Shown: positions 16,553 to 26,713, numbered from the stretch's first letter. The stretch: DNA of 64,000 bases from DATAES01 sp963721305 (GCA_963721305.1 CAVRIR010000003.1:310001-374000); one strand, 5' to 3'. Translations and numbers: made by a program. Notes: generated from the letters alone by a model not told the origin.

Positions 16553-17871
16553 CAGCCACGCCGGCGCTGTCCGACCAAGCGCTTGTCGACGGCATCGAGG
16601 TCGTTGCCGCCGAGGTCGTCGAGACTTCCGTCGAGCGGCGCCGACGTCGTCGACGCCGCTGGACGTTCGTCGCGATCCTCGCCGTCTTCGTGCTGACACG
16701 AGCAGCGGCCGGCTACCTCGCCGACCACCCGGAGTTCTACGGCCCCAACCGCGCGGACGGCACCGGCGACGTCAACTTGTACGACTACTACACGTGGCAG
16801 ATGCGGCACACGGGCTCGTCCGCGTACGCCGATCTCCACATGGAGTATCCGCCGGGAGCGATCCCCGTCATCATGATCCCGCGCTACGTGCGCATCGTTT
16901 CGTATCGCACCGAGTTCATCATCCTCATGATCGGTTTCGACGCGATCGGGCTCTGGGGACTCGCGCGCATCGCTCGGCGCGGCGGAACGTGGTGGGGTTT
17001 CGGTGCGTGGATGGTGCTCGTGCCGCTTCTCGGTGTTGTGTCCTACACGCGGTTCGACATGGTCGTCGCGGTCGCGCTCGTGTGGGCGATCGAGCGCGCG
17101 CTCGCGGGGAAGTGGAAACAGGTCGGCGCGCTGCTCGGCGTCGGTGCCGCGGTGAAGCTCGTGCCGTTCGCGCTCGTGCCACTGGTGCTCATCGCGATGC
17201 CGAAGGGCAAGCGGCGCGGCTTCGTCCTCGCGACGCTTGGGGTCATCGCGCTCGCGCTGTTGCCGTTCGCGTTCGAGCTCCACGACATGTGGATCAGCGT
17301 GTGGGACTACCACGCCTATCGCGGTGTCCAGGCCGAGAGCCTGTGGGGCGCGGCACTGATGGGGGCACACTGGGTGCAGAGCTATCCCGTGACGATCGTC
17401 GATTCCCATCGTTCGTACGACGCGCAGTCCGACGTGTCGCCCTTGCTGAAGACGGTGTCGAACATGGTGTGCTTTGCGTCGCTCGGGGTGAGTGCCTTCC
17501 TCGCGTCGAGATCGCGCCGCGGCGACATCGCGCAGTTGTCGGTGCTGTTGTTCGGCGCGCTGACGGTCCTCGTCGGGTTCGGCAGCGTGTACTCGCCGCA
17601 GTACCTCCTGTGGCTCATCGCCCTCGGGTCGGCCGCCTTCGCCTTGAGCCCGCGGGCAGTCGGGCCCGCGATCATCGTGCTCGGCGTCACCGTCGGACTG
17701 GCGCAGCTCGAGTTCCCGTTGTGGTTCTGGGATCTGCTGTTCTACGACAAGGGCGGCGCGCTGCTCGACCTCGTCGTGCGGGACGTGCTGACCGTCTTGA
17801 CCGGCGTGCTGGCCCTGTGGGCATGGCGTCGCGTCGACCGACCCGTTGAGTGTCACACCCCCTCTGCATGA
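16549..17871 (+). CDS. GT87-like polyprenol-dependent mannosyltransferase
   Basis: About 440 residues with roughly ten membrane segments. After a basic stretch and a first helix, the loop DVNLYDYYTWQ followed by HMEYPPGA carries the acidic residues expected at the catalytic loop of GT-C enzymes, and the RFD of TRFDMVVAVALVW plus the AAVKLVPFALVP region is typical of GT87/DUF2029 proteins. Mycobacterial relatives add alpha-1,2 or core mannose to lipoglycans using polyprenyl-phosphomannose. PimB' is encoded close by, which supports a lipoglycan role. The TTG at 16549 is the only reasonable start after the NYN gene. Confidence 0.75.
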   Translation: MTATPALSDQALVDGIEVVAAEVVETSVERRRRRRRRWTFVAILAVFVLTRAAAGYLADHPEFYGPNRADGTGDVNLYDYYTWQMRHTGSSAYADLHMEYPPGAIPVIMIPRYVRIVSYRTEFIILMIGFDAIGLWGLARIARRGGTWWGFGAWMVLVPLLGVVSYTRFDMVVAVALVWAIERALAGKWKQVGALLGVGAAVKLVPFALVPLVLIAMPKGKRRGFVLATLGVIALALLPFAFELHDMWISVWDYHAYRGVQAESLWGAALMGAHWVQSYPVTIVDSHRSYDAQSDVSPLLKTVSNMVCFASLGVSAFLASRSRRGDIAQLSVLLFGALTVLVGFGSVYSPQYLLWLIALGSAAFALSPRAVGPAIIVLGVTVGLAQLEFPLWFWDLLFYDKGGALLDLVVRDVLTVLTGVLALWAWRRVDRPVECHTPSA

Positions 17872-17878
17872 TGAAGCC

Positions 17879-18136
17879 ATGGATGCGCAAGAGCCGGTGG
17901 TGTGGCGGATCGACTGCGATGACTGCGTGATGCAGGGCACGAGCACGTGTGCAGACTGCGTCGTGACCTTCCTGTGCACACGCGACGACGGCGGCGCGAC
18001 GGTGGTCGACGTGGCCGAAGCCCGGGCTCTGCGGCTGCTCCATTCGGGCGGGTTGGCGCCGGCGCTGCGTCACCGCTCCTCGCAGCCAGGCTCTCGTCCG
18101 CCCGCGAAAGGGCTGCCGCGCACCAACATTGGGTGA
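17879..18136 (+). CDS. small cysteine-rich protein preceding queG
   Basis: 85 residues. Five cysteines cluster as CDDC, CADC and FLC within residues 14-35, suggesting a metal site or Fe-S ligand set; the rest is unremarkable and the C-terminus is basic. The ATG at 17879 has only a weak ribosome site. It ends 2 bp before the queG start, so the two are likely co-translated. I do not recognise a named family. Confidence 0.6.
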   Translation: MDAQEPVVWRIDCDDCVMQGTSTCADCVVTFLCTRDDGGATVVDVAEARALRLLHSGGLAPALRHRSSQPGSRPPAKGLPRTNIG

Positions 18137-18138
18137 GG

Positions 18139-19248
18139 ATGTCCACGATGACGGCCGTCGACGCCGACGAGGTCAAGCGGATCGGGCTCGACAACGGGCT
18201 CGACGCCGTCGGCATCGCCTCGGCCGAGCCCTTCCTCGACACGCGCCGACACCTGCACGAACGGCGGGCGTCCGGGCTCAGCGCGGGGATGCAGTTCACC
18301 TATCGCAACCCCGATCGATCGACCGACCCCGAGCGTGCCCTGGCGGGCGCTCGGTCGATCGTCGTCGGCGCGCGGTCGTACCCCGCCGGCCGCTCGGCGG
18401 CCGCCGATCGTCCGCCGAGCGGAGCGGTGGCGGCGTACGCGCGCCGCGACCACTACGGCGTGCTGCGTCGCAGTCTCACCGCGGTGGCGGACCATCTCGA
18501 GGCGCGTGGTTGGCGAAGCCGCGTGCTGGTCGACGACAACGCGCTCGTCGATCGTGAGGCCGCGCATCGCGCCGGGCTCGGGTGGTACGGCAAGAACACC
18601 AACCTCCTGCTGCCGGGCCGGGGGAGTTGGTTCGTGCTCGGCTCCGTCGTCACGACCGCACCACTCACTGCGGCGGACGCGACCGTGGCCGATGGCTGCG
18701 GCGCCTGTCGCCGCTGCATCAGTGGTTGCCCGACGGGCGCCATCGTCGCGCCCGGCATGGTCGACGCCCGACGCTGCCTCGCATGGTTGCTGCAGGCGAC
18801 CGGCGACTTCCCGCGTGCGCACCGAGTCGCGCTCGGCGACCGCATCTACGGCTGCGACGACTGTCAAGAGGTGTGCCCGCAGAACCCGCCCTCTGTAGAG
18901 ACCGACAACGCGGGCGACGAGACGTTGGTGTCGATCGTCGAGCTGCTGACCGCCGCCGACGACGAGCTCCTGGCTCGGCACGGCCGTTGGTACATCGCGG
19001 CCCGCGACCCGCGCTATCTCCGTCGCAACGCACTCGTGGTCCTCGGCAACGTCGGCACACCCGACGATCCGGTCGTCGAGCGCCTGCTCGGCCGCTATCT
19101 CGACCACGACGACGCGCTGTTGCGTTCGCACGCCGCGTGGGCCGCTCGCCGGCTCGGGCGCGACGACCTGCTCGAGTCCCGGCGCGCTGATCCGGCCGTC
19201 GCCGACGAGCTCGGCCAACCTCCGCCACTTCCGGCGAGGACTCGATGA
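18139..19248 (+). CDS. queG: epoxyqueuosine reductase
   Basis: 369 residues. The N-terminal corrinoid-binding half has the family stretches AYARRDHYGVLRRSL and LVDREAAHRAGLGWYGKNTN. The ferredoxin-like part is CGACRRCISGCPTGAI with CDDCQEVCPQN and an extra Cys in ARRCLAWLL, giving two [4Fe-4S] clusters. The C-terminus (NALVVLGN, LLRSHAAWAARRLG) looks like HEAT repeats. QueG uses cobalamin to reduce epoxyqueuosine in tRNA to queuosine. No other queuosine gene is in the window. ATG 18139 follows GGTGAGG; its end overlaps pimB' by 4 bp. Confidence 0.88.
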   Translation: MSTMTAVDADEVKRIGLDNGLDAVGIASAEPFLDTRRHLHERRASGLSAGMQFTYRNPDRSTDPERALAGARSIVVGARSYPAGRSAAADRPPSGAVAAYARRDHYGVLRRSLTAVADHLEARGWRSRVLVDDNALVDREAAHRAGLGWYGKNTNLLLPGRGSWFVLGSVVTTAPLTAADATVADGCGACRRCISGCPTGAIVAPGMVDARRCLAWLLQATGDFPRAHRVALGDRIYGCDDCQEVCPQNPPSVETDNAGDETLVSIVELLTAADDELLARHGRWYIAARDPRYLRRNALVVLGNVGTPDDPVVERLLGRYLDHDDALLRSHAAWAARRLGRDDLLESRRADPAVADELGQPPPLPARTR

Positions 19249-20368
19249 AGCACCTGCTCGTCACGAACGACTTCCCGCCGAAGATCGGCGGCATCCAGTC
19301 GTACCTGTGGGAGCTGTGGCGCCGCCTCCCGTCGGAGGATGTCACCGTGCTGACGACGCCGCACGCGGGCGCCGCGGCCTGGGACTCGGGGCAGCCGTTC
19401 CGCGTCGAGCGTGTGCGCGAGCGCGTGCTGGTGCCGACGCCGTCGCTGCGCCGCCGCATCAACCGGCTGGCCGGCGAGATCGGCGCGTCCGTCGTGCTGC
19501 TCGATCCCGCCTTGCCCGTCGGGCTCGTCGGCCCTCACCTCGACCATCCCTACGGGCTCGTGCTCCACGGTGCCGAGGTGACGGTCCCGGGGCGCCTGCC
19601 CGGCACCCGCGCCGCACTCGGCCACGTCCTGCGCGGCGCGGCGGGCATCATCTCGGCCGGCCGCTACGCCCTAGCCGAAGCCGAGCGCGCCGCCGGCTGC
19701 GCCCTCCCTGCCGTCGACATCCCGCCCGGTGTCGACGTCGAGCGCTTCCGCCCGCTCAGCGACGTCGAGCGCAAAGAGGCTCGGCAGCGGTTCGACCTTC
19801 CCCTCGACGCTCCTGTCGTCGCGGGGGTCAGCCGGCTCGTGCCCCGCAAGGGGTTCGACGTGCTCATCAGATCGGCGACGAAGGTGCAGGGACGCCACCC
19901 CGAGCTCACGATCGCCATCGCGGGTTCGGGTCGCGACCGCAGCCGGCTGGAGACAGTCGCCGCGAAGGCGAACGTCCACGTTCGTTTCTCGGACGCGTGC
20001 CCGACGACCTGCTGCCGCAGTTCTACGGCTGCGCCGACGTCTTTGCGATGGCGTGCCGCAATCGATGGTTCGGGCTCGAACAGGAAGGCTTCGGCATCGT
20101 CTTCCTCGAAGCAGCCGCCGCCGGCGTGCCGCAGGTGGCCGGCGCGAGCGGCGGATCCGACGAGGCGGTGGTCGCCGGCGAGACGGGCTCGGTCGTCGAC
20201 AACCCGCACGATCCCAATGCCGTGGCCCAGGCGCTGCTGGCGATGTTCGCCGACGGCGACCGGCGCCGGAAGATGGGCGAGGCGGCTCGGCAGCGGGCCG
20301 TTGCCGAGTTCTCGTACGACGTGCTCGCACGCCGGCTCGCGGCCGCGATCGAGCGCATGGGCCGATGA
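19245..20368 (+). pseudogene. GT4 glycosyltransferase, PimB'-like, with one frameshift
   Basis: The two reading frames join into about 374 residues with a GT-B fold: VTNDFPPKIGGIQSYLWE at the N-terminus, GVSRLVPRKGFDVLI at the donor domain and QEGFGIVFLEAAAAG as the nucleotide-sugar motif. The frame changes near 19988 within TTTCTC, where an extra C would restore FLGRVPDDLLPQFYG. PimB' adds the second mannose to PIM1 in phosphatidylinositol mannoside synthesis. Both parts are fully conserved, so the gene is probably intact in the organism. It is coupled to queG upstream and to a membrane protein downstream. Confidence 0.8.
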
Positions 20369-20820
20369 CCGCCGAGGAGCCCGATCAGCCCGAGGCGTAT
20401 CCCGGCGGGGCGATCATCAGGCTGTCGTGGCTCGGCACCGGCATCTACACCGTCACGGCGGCCATCGCTACGGTGTCCCCCGACGGCTTCGGCGCCGCGG
20501 CGGTGATCGTGATGGTCTCGCTGTTCGGTGTCGGCTGTGTCGTGTTCTTCTGGGCGTACGCCGTCGCGGTGGGGCGCAGCCGCACCGACCTGATCGGCAT
20601 CGGGGGCCTGTACTTCCTCGCCGGTACCGCCCCCAACCCGGTCCGCATATGGCTGCTCGGCAGCCTCGGCGTCGAGGTCGTCGTCGCCATCGTGACGTCG
20701 TCGATCCGGCTGTACAGCCCGTTGGCCTTCGGGTTCCTGGTCCCGGTGTTCGGGCTCGGCATGTGCGGCCTGTGGGGCGCCCGCTACGGCACGTTCGCAC
20801 CACGGCCGGTACCGGAGTGA
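20365..20820 (+). CDS. four-helix integral membrane protein, unknown function
   Basis: 151 residues: a short acidic N-terminus followed by four hydrophobic segments (about residues 19-38, 43-68, 75-110 and 118-140). It overlaps the mannosyltransferase gene by 4 bp. Mycobacterial clusters carry a conserved membrane protein at a similar place, but I cannot assign a family from sequence. A role alongside PIM synthesis is only positional inference. Confidence 0.65.
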   Translation: MTAEEPDQPEAYPGGAIIRLSWLGTGIYTVTAAIATVSPDGFGAAAVIVMVSLFGVGCVVFFWAYAVAVGRSRTDLIGIGGLYFLAGTAPNPVRIWLLGSLGVEVVVAIVTSSIRLYSPLAFGFLVPVFGLGMCGLWGARYGTFAPRPVPE

Positions 20821-20920
20821 GCGGCGTGAGGTCGCCGCGGGCGCCCGGCGGGGCGGAAGTGACGAGCACGGGGAGGCGAGCGGCAAGAATGCTCGGGATG
20901 AAAGGTCGGCGGAGGTAGCC

Positions 20921-21376
20921 GTGGCTGAACAGGCGACGCAACGGCTCCCGATCGCGGCCTCGCCGCGCCGGCTGTTCGACGTCATCACCGACTTCGACAA
21001 CTACACGGACTGGATCCGCGACCTGAAGGCGGTCGAGGTCCTCTCGCGAGACGACGACGGACGGGCGCTGGACGTGCGGTACCGAGCCGCGGCCATGGGG
21101 CGCAGCACCAGTTACACGCTCCGCTACGACTACGCCGACGCGCCCCGGTCGCTGTCCTGGAAGCTGGTCGAGGGCGACATCATGCGGCGCCTCGACGGCG
21201 CGTACGAGTTCGAGGCCGTCGACGTCGATCCCGATCGCACCGACGTCGTGTACCACCTGACCGTCGAGCTCGTCGTGCCATTGCCCGGTTTCGTCAAGCG
21301 GCGTGCAGAGTCGAAGATCATGCACAACGCGCTGCGCGAGCTGAAGGCACACGTCGAGCAGCCGGCCAGCGCGTGA
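20921..21376 (+). CDS. SRPBCC / polyketide cyclase-type lipid-binding protein
   Basis: 151 residues with the START/Bet v1-like fold pattern: RLPIAASPRRLFDVITDFDNY at the start, the SYTLRYDYADAPRSLSWKLVEG strands and a long C-terminal helix (AESKIMHNALRELKAHVE). GGAGG lies just before the GTG start. Such proteins bind hydrophobic ligands. The gene overlaps the ArsA-like ATPase by 4 bp, the same pairing as in mycobacteria, so the two may act together. Confidence 0.82.
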   Translation: MAEQATQRLPIAASPRRLFDVITDFDNYTDWIRDLKAVEVLSRDDDGRALDVRYRAAAMGRSTSYTLRYDYADAPRSLSWKLVEGDIMRRLDGAYEFEAVDVDPDRTDVVYHLTVELVVPLPGFVKRRAESKIMHNALRELKAHVEQPASA

Positions 21377-22596
21377 CGCCGCGCATCCTGCTGTTCACCG
21401 GCAAGGGCGGCGTGGGCAAGACCACCACCGCGGCCGCGACCGCACTTCGTTGCGCCGATGCGGGACACCGCACGCTCGTGCTGAGCACTGATCCGGCGCA
21501 CTCGCTCGCCGACGCGTTCGCGGTCGAGCTCGGCTCGGACCCGACGCCCATCCTCGACCATCTCTCCGGCCAAGAGCTCGACGCGCAGGAGCGCATGGAG
21601 GAGTCGTGGGGCGACATCCAGGCATATCTGATGCAGGTCTTCGACTGGGCCGGACTCGACGCGATCGAAGCGGAAGAGCTCGCGGTGTTCCCGGGCCTCG
21701 ACGAGATCTTCAGCCTGAGCGACATCAAGACGCACGCCGCGTCCGGTGCGTGGGATGTGATCGTGGTCGACTGCGCGCCGACGGCCGAGACGATTCGGTT
21801 CCTCTCGCTGCCCGACATCCTCGCCTGGTACATGGACCGGTTGTTCCCCATGACCCGGCGGATGAACAAAGCGGTCGCGCCGGTGCTCAAGCGGATCACC
21901 TCGCTGCCGGTCGCTGACGACACGGTGTTCGCGGCGAGCCGACGGTTCTATGACCGGCTCGACGGCGTGCGCGAGCTCCTCACCGATCCCGACGTGACGA
22001 GCGTGCGGCTCGTCGTGAACCCCGAGCGCATGGTGATCGCCGAAGCTCGCCGCACGTACACGTACCTGTCCTTGTTCGGCTACCGCGTCGACGCCGTCGT
22101 GGCCAACCGGCTGTTGCCGGACGACATCACGGATCCGTGGTTCGCCGCGTTGGCGCGAGCTGCACGCCGAACACCTCGCGACCATCGAGTCGAGCTTCGC
22201 GCCGCTCCCGATCCTTCGGGCCGAGCTCGCGGCCGACGAGCTCGTCGGGCTCGATCGCCTGCGAGAGTTCGGCGCCGCCGTGTACGGCGAAAGGGATGCG
22301 GCCGCGTCACTCCACGCGGGAGAGACGCTCAAGGTCACCCGTCGCGCGGGCGCATACCACCTGACATTGCAGCTTCCCTTCGCGCACCACGACGATCTCG
22401 AGGTCGGGCGCCGCGACGACGAATTGCCGTCCGCGTCGGTCCTTACCGTCGAGCGTTGCTGTTGCCCGATTCGCTCCGCCGCCGGGTGATCACCGACGCG
22501 AGCCTTCGGCAGGGCAGACTGAGGGTCGTGTTCGCAGGGGACCAGCCGCAGGCGTCGGCGGCGTCGGGCCAGGGGCGGTCGCGAGCTCGAGGATGA
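21373..22596 (+). pseudogene. ArsA/GET3-like ATPase with a compensating indel pair
   Basis: The P-loop is intact at the N-terminus (FTGKGGVGKTTTAAATAL), followed by STDPAHSLADAF (switch I) and DVIVVDCAPTAETIRFL (Walker B). About 260 bp in the second half read in another frame: an extra T near 22150 breaks the frame (WRELHAEHLATIES follows) and a missing base near 22425 restores it, giving VRVGPYRRALLLPDSLRRR. Rejoined length is about 407 residues. The family couples ATP to handling of membrane proteins or metals; the actinobacterial members have no settled role. Neighbours are the SRPBCC gene and a small helical protein. Confidence 0.78.
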
Positions 22597-22898
22597 ACGG
22601 CGCCGCCGCCGCCGACAAGGAGGCAGAGTTGGTCCAGCGCGACAACGAGCGACCTGATCCGGCGCGACAGGGGTTGGAACATCTGCAGGTTGCTGCGCGC
22701 GAGATGATCGCGGCGGCGCGCTCGATGCTCGACGCGTGCGAGGAGATGCTCGACGACCCGCACGCCGGCGAGACCGTCGCGTCGATCGTCGGAACAGTGG
22801 CGCGAGCGGTCGGCAACGTGACCGGCTTGGTGTCGTCGAGCGAGCCCGACGAGCACGAAGAAGACACCTCGCGAGTTCAGCGGATCAAACTCTCCTGA
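22593..22898 (+). CDS. small acidic helical protein, unknown function
   Basis: 101 residues, overlapping the ArsA-like gene by 4 bp. It is mostly amphipathic helix (LEHLQVAAREMIAAARSMLD, GETVASIVGTVARAVGNV) with an acidic C-terminus. A small gene at this place follows the ArsA homologue in mycobacteria as I recall. It could bind the ATPase or the downstream coiled-coil protein. Confidence 0.6.
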   Translation: MNGAAAADKEAELVQRDNERPDPARQGLEHLQVAAREMIAAARSMLDACEEMLDDPHAGETVASIVGTVARAVGNVTGLVSSSEPDEHEEDTSRVQRIKLS

Positions 22899-22901
22899 CC
22901 C

Positions 22902-25463
22902 ATGCGCGTCGTCCAACTCGACATCGACGGCCACCGCGTCGAGTTCCATCCCTACGTCACAGTCATCCGCGGATTGAAGGACGACCTGCGCGGGCACATC
23001 GTGCCGCGCGGTGGGGGCACTCGCGTCGGGCGAGGTCGCGGCCGAAGGCATCGTCGAGGCGCACGGCGTGTTCCTCGACCTGTCGGGGGACGCGCTCGAG
23101 CTCCTCGATCTGCCACGCCCAGGCTTCGGTCTCGACCTCGTCGTGAGTGCCGATCAGCTGCCAGGCGCGCTCGAGCCCGGCGTGCTGGCCCGGAACGATC
23201 TCGATCGCCGGCGCGAAGCCGTCGCCGCGCGACTTGCCCGTGCTGAAGCCGAGGCCGAGCGCGCCCGCCTCGCGGTCGCGACGAGCCGGGAGGCACGGGA
23301 TGCAGGAGCAGGACCGGGAGCACAGCACTCCGGTACCGAGGGCGACGAAGGCAACGGCGGTACGGGTCTGGAATCGTTGCGGCGCGAGCTCGCAGAGCTG
23401 GTCGCGGCGCGAGAAGCGGCCGAGGGCCGACTCGAGCAGGCGAAGACCGAGCACGAGCCGCGGGGCAGACGTTGGCTGCGCAGCAGGGAGGCCTCGCCCG
23501 CGCCCGTCAACACCGCACCCACGCGTCGCGTGTGGCAAGCGAGGCTGCACAAGCCCTCGAAGCAGCTCGTGCCGAGAGCGATCCGTTCGCCGCGGCTGTG
23601 TTCGACGCCGCACGCGAACGGCTGCGACTGCTGCAGGCGCCCGAAGCCCCGGAAGCCCCGGAAGACGACGGAGCCGTTGAGGGCGAGCCCGGAGATCGAG
23701 CGGTGGAGGCGGAACCGCCAACGACGTCGATCGCCGATGACGCGGCCGCCGACGTCAACCGGCTCGAGGTCCGCCATGCCGAGCTCGAAGCCGCGCTGCT
23801 CGCACTCGACACGATCGATCCGTTCGCGGTCGAGACCGCGCTCGAACAAGTCCGCTCGAGCGACGATGTCGAGCTGATGCCATCAGCGGATGCGCAGCGC
23901 ATCGCGGACGAGTGGGTCCGCAACGAGGCCGCGGTCTCGGGCGAGACGCCGTTCGAGGAGACGAGCGGGAACGTGCTCGCCGCGGCTCGCCGACGCTTGG
24001 ACACCGCCCGCGCCGCGCTCTTCGAGGCGGAGCGTGCCGTGCGCATTCCTGAGATCGATCGGCTCGACGTCGAGGCGCTCGAGAACGCGCACGAAGAGGT
24101 GTTGCTCGCGCAGGATCGTGCCGACAAGCGATTCGGAGGCGATCGAGCGCGGCAGCGGCTCAACGAGGCACGTGCAGCCGAGCAGGCGATCCTCGACCGT
24201 ATCGGCTTCGACACATACGCCTCGTTCATGATGGGCACGTCGATCCAACACGTCGACACCGAGCGAGAGCACAAGCTGGAAGCGTCCCGCGTCGAGCTCT
24301 CCGCCGCGGAAGACGCGCTCGCCGTCCTCGAGCAGGGCATCGACGCGGAGCTGGCGCGCGCCGCGCTGCTGGCGCGGCGTCGCGAGCTGCGCGACGAGGC
24401 GGCACGCATGCTGGGTCGCGATCCTGGCGACGACCTCGAATGGGAGCTCCGCCACCACAAGGTCGAGTTGCGCGGAGGAGGCGAGCGAGCGCAACGGCTG
24501 CGCAGTGCACTCGAATCGGCGGGAATGATGCTCGGCCGCGAGCAACCACCGAAGCGCATGCTGGTCGACCTCGCCGAGATCTGGCTCGAAGAGCAGCGCC
24601 AGACCGTCGATCACCGCACGGCCATCGCGCATGACCTGGGCGAGGTCGACGGTGAGCTCGAGGCGGCCCGAAAGGCGCTCTCGCGCGCGCGTCGCAACGG
24701 TGATGTCGACGACGACGATCGTCTCGAACGCGAGCGCGAGCAGGCGCGGGCAGCTCTGCGGGCCGCGGAGGAACGCGTGCAACGACAGAGCGGGGTCGAA
24801 GCCGAGATGTCGCGGCGCAAGTCGAACCTCGCGCAGGCACTCGATGCCGAACGAGACGCGGGCGCGCAGTTGTCCTCTGCGGAGCGCGACGAAGGCGAGG
24901 CAGCTCGCGCCGAACACGACTTGGCCGGCGAGGTCCGTCGCGATCACGCCGAGCTCGCAGCCGCGCTGGCAGCGGAGCGCGGCGTCTGCGAGGAGCTCGA
25001 CGAGCTCACACATCTCGCTGAGGAGATCGGCGGCCCCGACAACCGGGCCGCGCGCCAGACGGCGGTCGAGGAAGCCGAGGCCGGTCTCGGGACGGCCGAC
25101 GCCGCCGTCACAACTGCCCGATCCGAGCTGGCCGAGATCGACGGGCTCCTGGAGCAGGCCGCGTCGGGCAACGGCGAAGGCTCGGTGGCGACGTCGGCAG
25201 CCGCGGTCGAGGACCTCGAGTGGTACTTGTTGTCGCGCCTCGCTCAGCTGCGAGCGCTGTCCTACGCCGGATCACTCCCGTGCGTGATCGACGACGCGCT
25301 CAGCGGTGTCGAGGGCGACGGGCTCGCGCATCTGCTCGGTCGCCTCGAACGCATGAGCAGCGCGGTGCAGATCATCATCCTCAGCGACGACCGTGACGTC
25401 GCTGCGTGGGCCGACGGCATCGGCGCCGATCGGGCCATCACCCTGTATCCCGTCCCGCTGTAA
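22902..25463 (+). pseudogene. SMC/RecN-like coiled-coil protein lacking a visible Walker A, with two frame changes
   Basis: Rejoined, about 853 residues. The N-terminus (VVQLDIDGHRVEFHPYVTVI) looks like the head strand of SMC/RecN proteins, but where a GxxGxGKS loop should follow there is RGLKDDLRGHIV. A coiled coil of more than 550 residues, rich in Glu, Ala and Arg, follows. The C-terminus restores a head-like end: LPCVIDDALSGVEGDG resembles Walker B and D-loop, and AVQIIILSDDRDVAAWAD the next strand. The frame shifts near 23004 (extra C) and near 23462 (missing base). No function is known to me; nucleotide binding may be lost or altered. Confidence 0.7.
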
Positions 25464-25554
25464 CGACTCACCGCTGCAGCAGCGCGGCGGTCGGCTGTCG
25501 TTCACTACGATCAGCCTTCCCGAGTGCTCAGCGAATGCTGACGAGGAGGCGCCC

Positions 25555-26670
25555 GTGCCGGTCATCGCCGCTGACGTCGTTCGAAGGTTGGCATCGTTCC
25601 GCGGCGAGGAGGCACCGGTCACGACCTGCTACCTCGACGTCGACGGCCGCCGCTACCTGCGCCACCAGGATCTCGAACACGAGGTGTCCGTGCTGTTGCG
25701 TGGCGCCCGGACGAAGGCGAACGGCCACACCTCGGTCACGCGCGATCTGCACCGCATCGAGGAGTACGTGAAGGCCGGTCTCGACCGGTCGCACACGCGT
25801 GGCTTGGCGATCTTCGCGTGCGCGGCGCACGATTTGTGGGAAGTGTTTCCGCTTCCCGTTCCGGTGCAGAGCCGCGTCGTCGTCAACAACTCGCCAGCGG
25901 TGAGTCAGCTCGAAGCGGTGCTCGAGGAATCCGAGGCGTTGGCGGTTCTCCTGGCCGACAGGAAACGGGCGCGGCTGTTCGTGTTCGAGCTGGGCGATCT
26001 CGTCGATCACTCCGAGCACTTCGACGAACTACCGCGTGAGTACGACACGCGCGGCGAGCGCGATCAAGGTGACGTCACCCATCATGTCGACGCGATGGTG
26101 CAGCAACACCTCCGCCACGCGGCGGATGTTGCGTGGCGGGTCTCACAGGACATCGGCTACGCCCATCTCGCCATCGGTGCGCCGGACGAGATCGCGAACG
26201 AGCTCGAAGCGCTTCTCCATCCGTATCTGCGTGAGCGGTTGTGCGGACGAGTTCGGGTGCAGGTCGGCGCGTCGATCGACGACATCCGCGCCGCGGCCGT
26301 CGAGATGGAACGGCGAGTCGAGCGGCGGAAGGAAGCCGACATCGTGCAACGGTTGCGCGAGGCGGTCGCGACCGGGCGTCGCGGCGTCGCCGGTCTTCAG
26401 TCCGTCCTCGACGCGCTTGCTGATCACCGCGTGGAGCGACTGCTCGTGTCCCAGGGGTTCCACGAAGGCGGCTGGCGGTGCGGGCCGTGTGGCGCGATGT
26501 TCGTCGTCGGTCGCAAGTGCGGCCGCTGCACCGAACCCATGGAACCGCTCGACGACGTCGTCGAAGAGGCGATCGAGGAGGCGCTCAGCCAGTCGTGCCG
26601 GGTGGAGATCTGCCTCGGCAACGCGGACCTCGATGTGCTCGGCCGGATCGGCGCGCTCTTACGGTATTGA
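25555..26670 (+). CDS. bacterial eRF1-like (baeRF) protein with C-terminal zinc ribbon
   Basis: About 371 residues from the GTG at 25555, with a GAGGAGG ribosome site. The middle half has the eRF1 domain-2-like pattern (ALAVLLADRKRARLFVFELG, with the EHFDELPREYDTRG loop), and DHRVERLLVSQGFHEGGWRC is the domain-3 core of eRF1/Pelota proteins. A zinc ribbon follows (CGPC-x9-CGRC). The C-terminal strand closes with an L7Ae-like helix. Bacterial eRF1-like proteins are proposed to act on stalled ribosomes or peptidyl-tRNA; this is family knowledge, not shown here. Confidence 0.75.
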   Translation: MPVIAADVVRRLASFRGEEAPVTTCYLDVDGRRYLRHQDLEHEVSVLLRGARTKANGHTSVTRDLHRIEEYVKAGLDRSHTRGLAIFACAAHDLWEVFPLPVPVQSRVVVNNSPAVSQLEAVLEESEALAVLLADRKRARLFVFELGDLVDHSEHFDELPREYDTRGERDQGDVTHHVDAMVQQHLRHAADVAWRVSQDIGYAHLAIGAPDEIANELEALLHPYLRERLCGRVRVQVGASIDDIRAAAVEMERRVERRKEADIVQRLREAVATGRRGVAGLQSVLDALADHRVERLLVSQGFHEGGWRCGPCGAMFVVGRKCGRCTEPMEPLDDVVEEAIEEALSQSCRVEICLGNADLDVLGRIGALLRY

Positions 26671-26690
26671 GTCAGTTCACTTCGTTCGCT

Positions 26691-26713
26691 CCGTGTCACC
26701 GCGAGTGACACGG
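26691..26713. promoter_or_regulatory. 9-bp inverted repeat before the ROK kinase gene
   Basis: CCGTGTCAC (26691-26699) and GTGACACGG (26705-26713) are perfect reverse complements around a 5-bp spacer. A TAGGTT -10 hexamer follows at 26717-26722, so the repeat sits where the -35 would be. It may be an operator or the terminator of the preceding eRF1-like gene. Confidence 0.6.
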
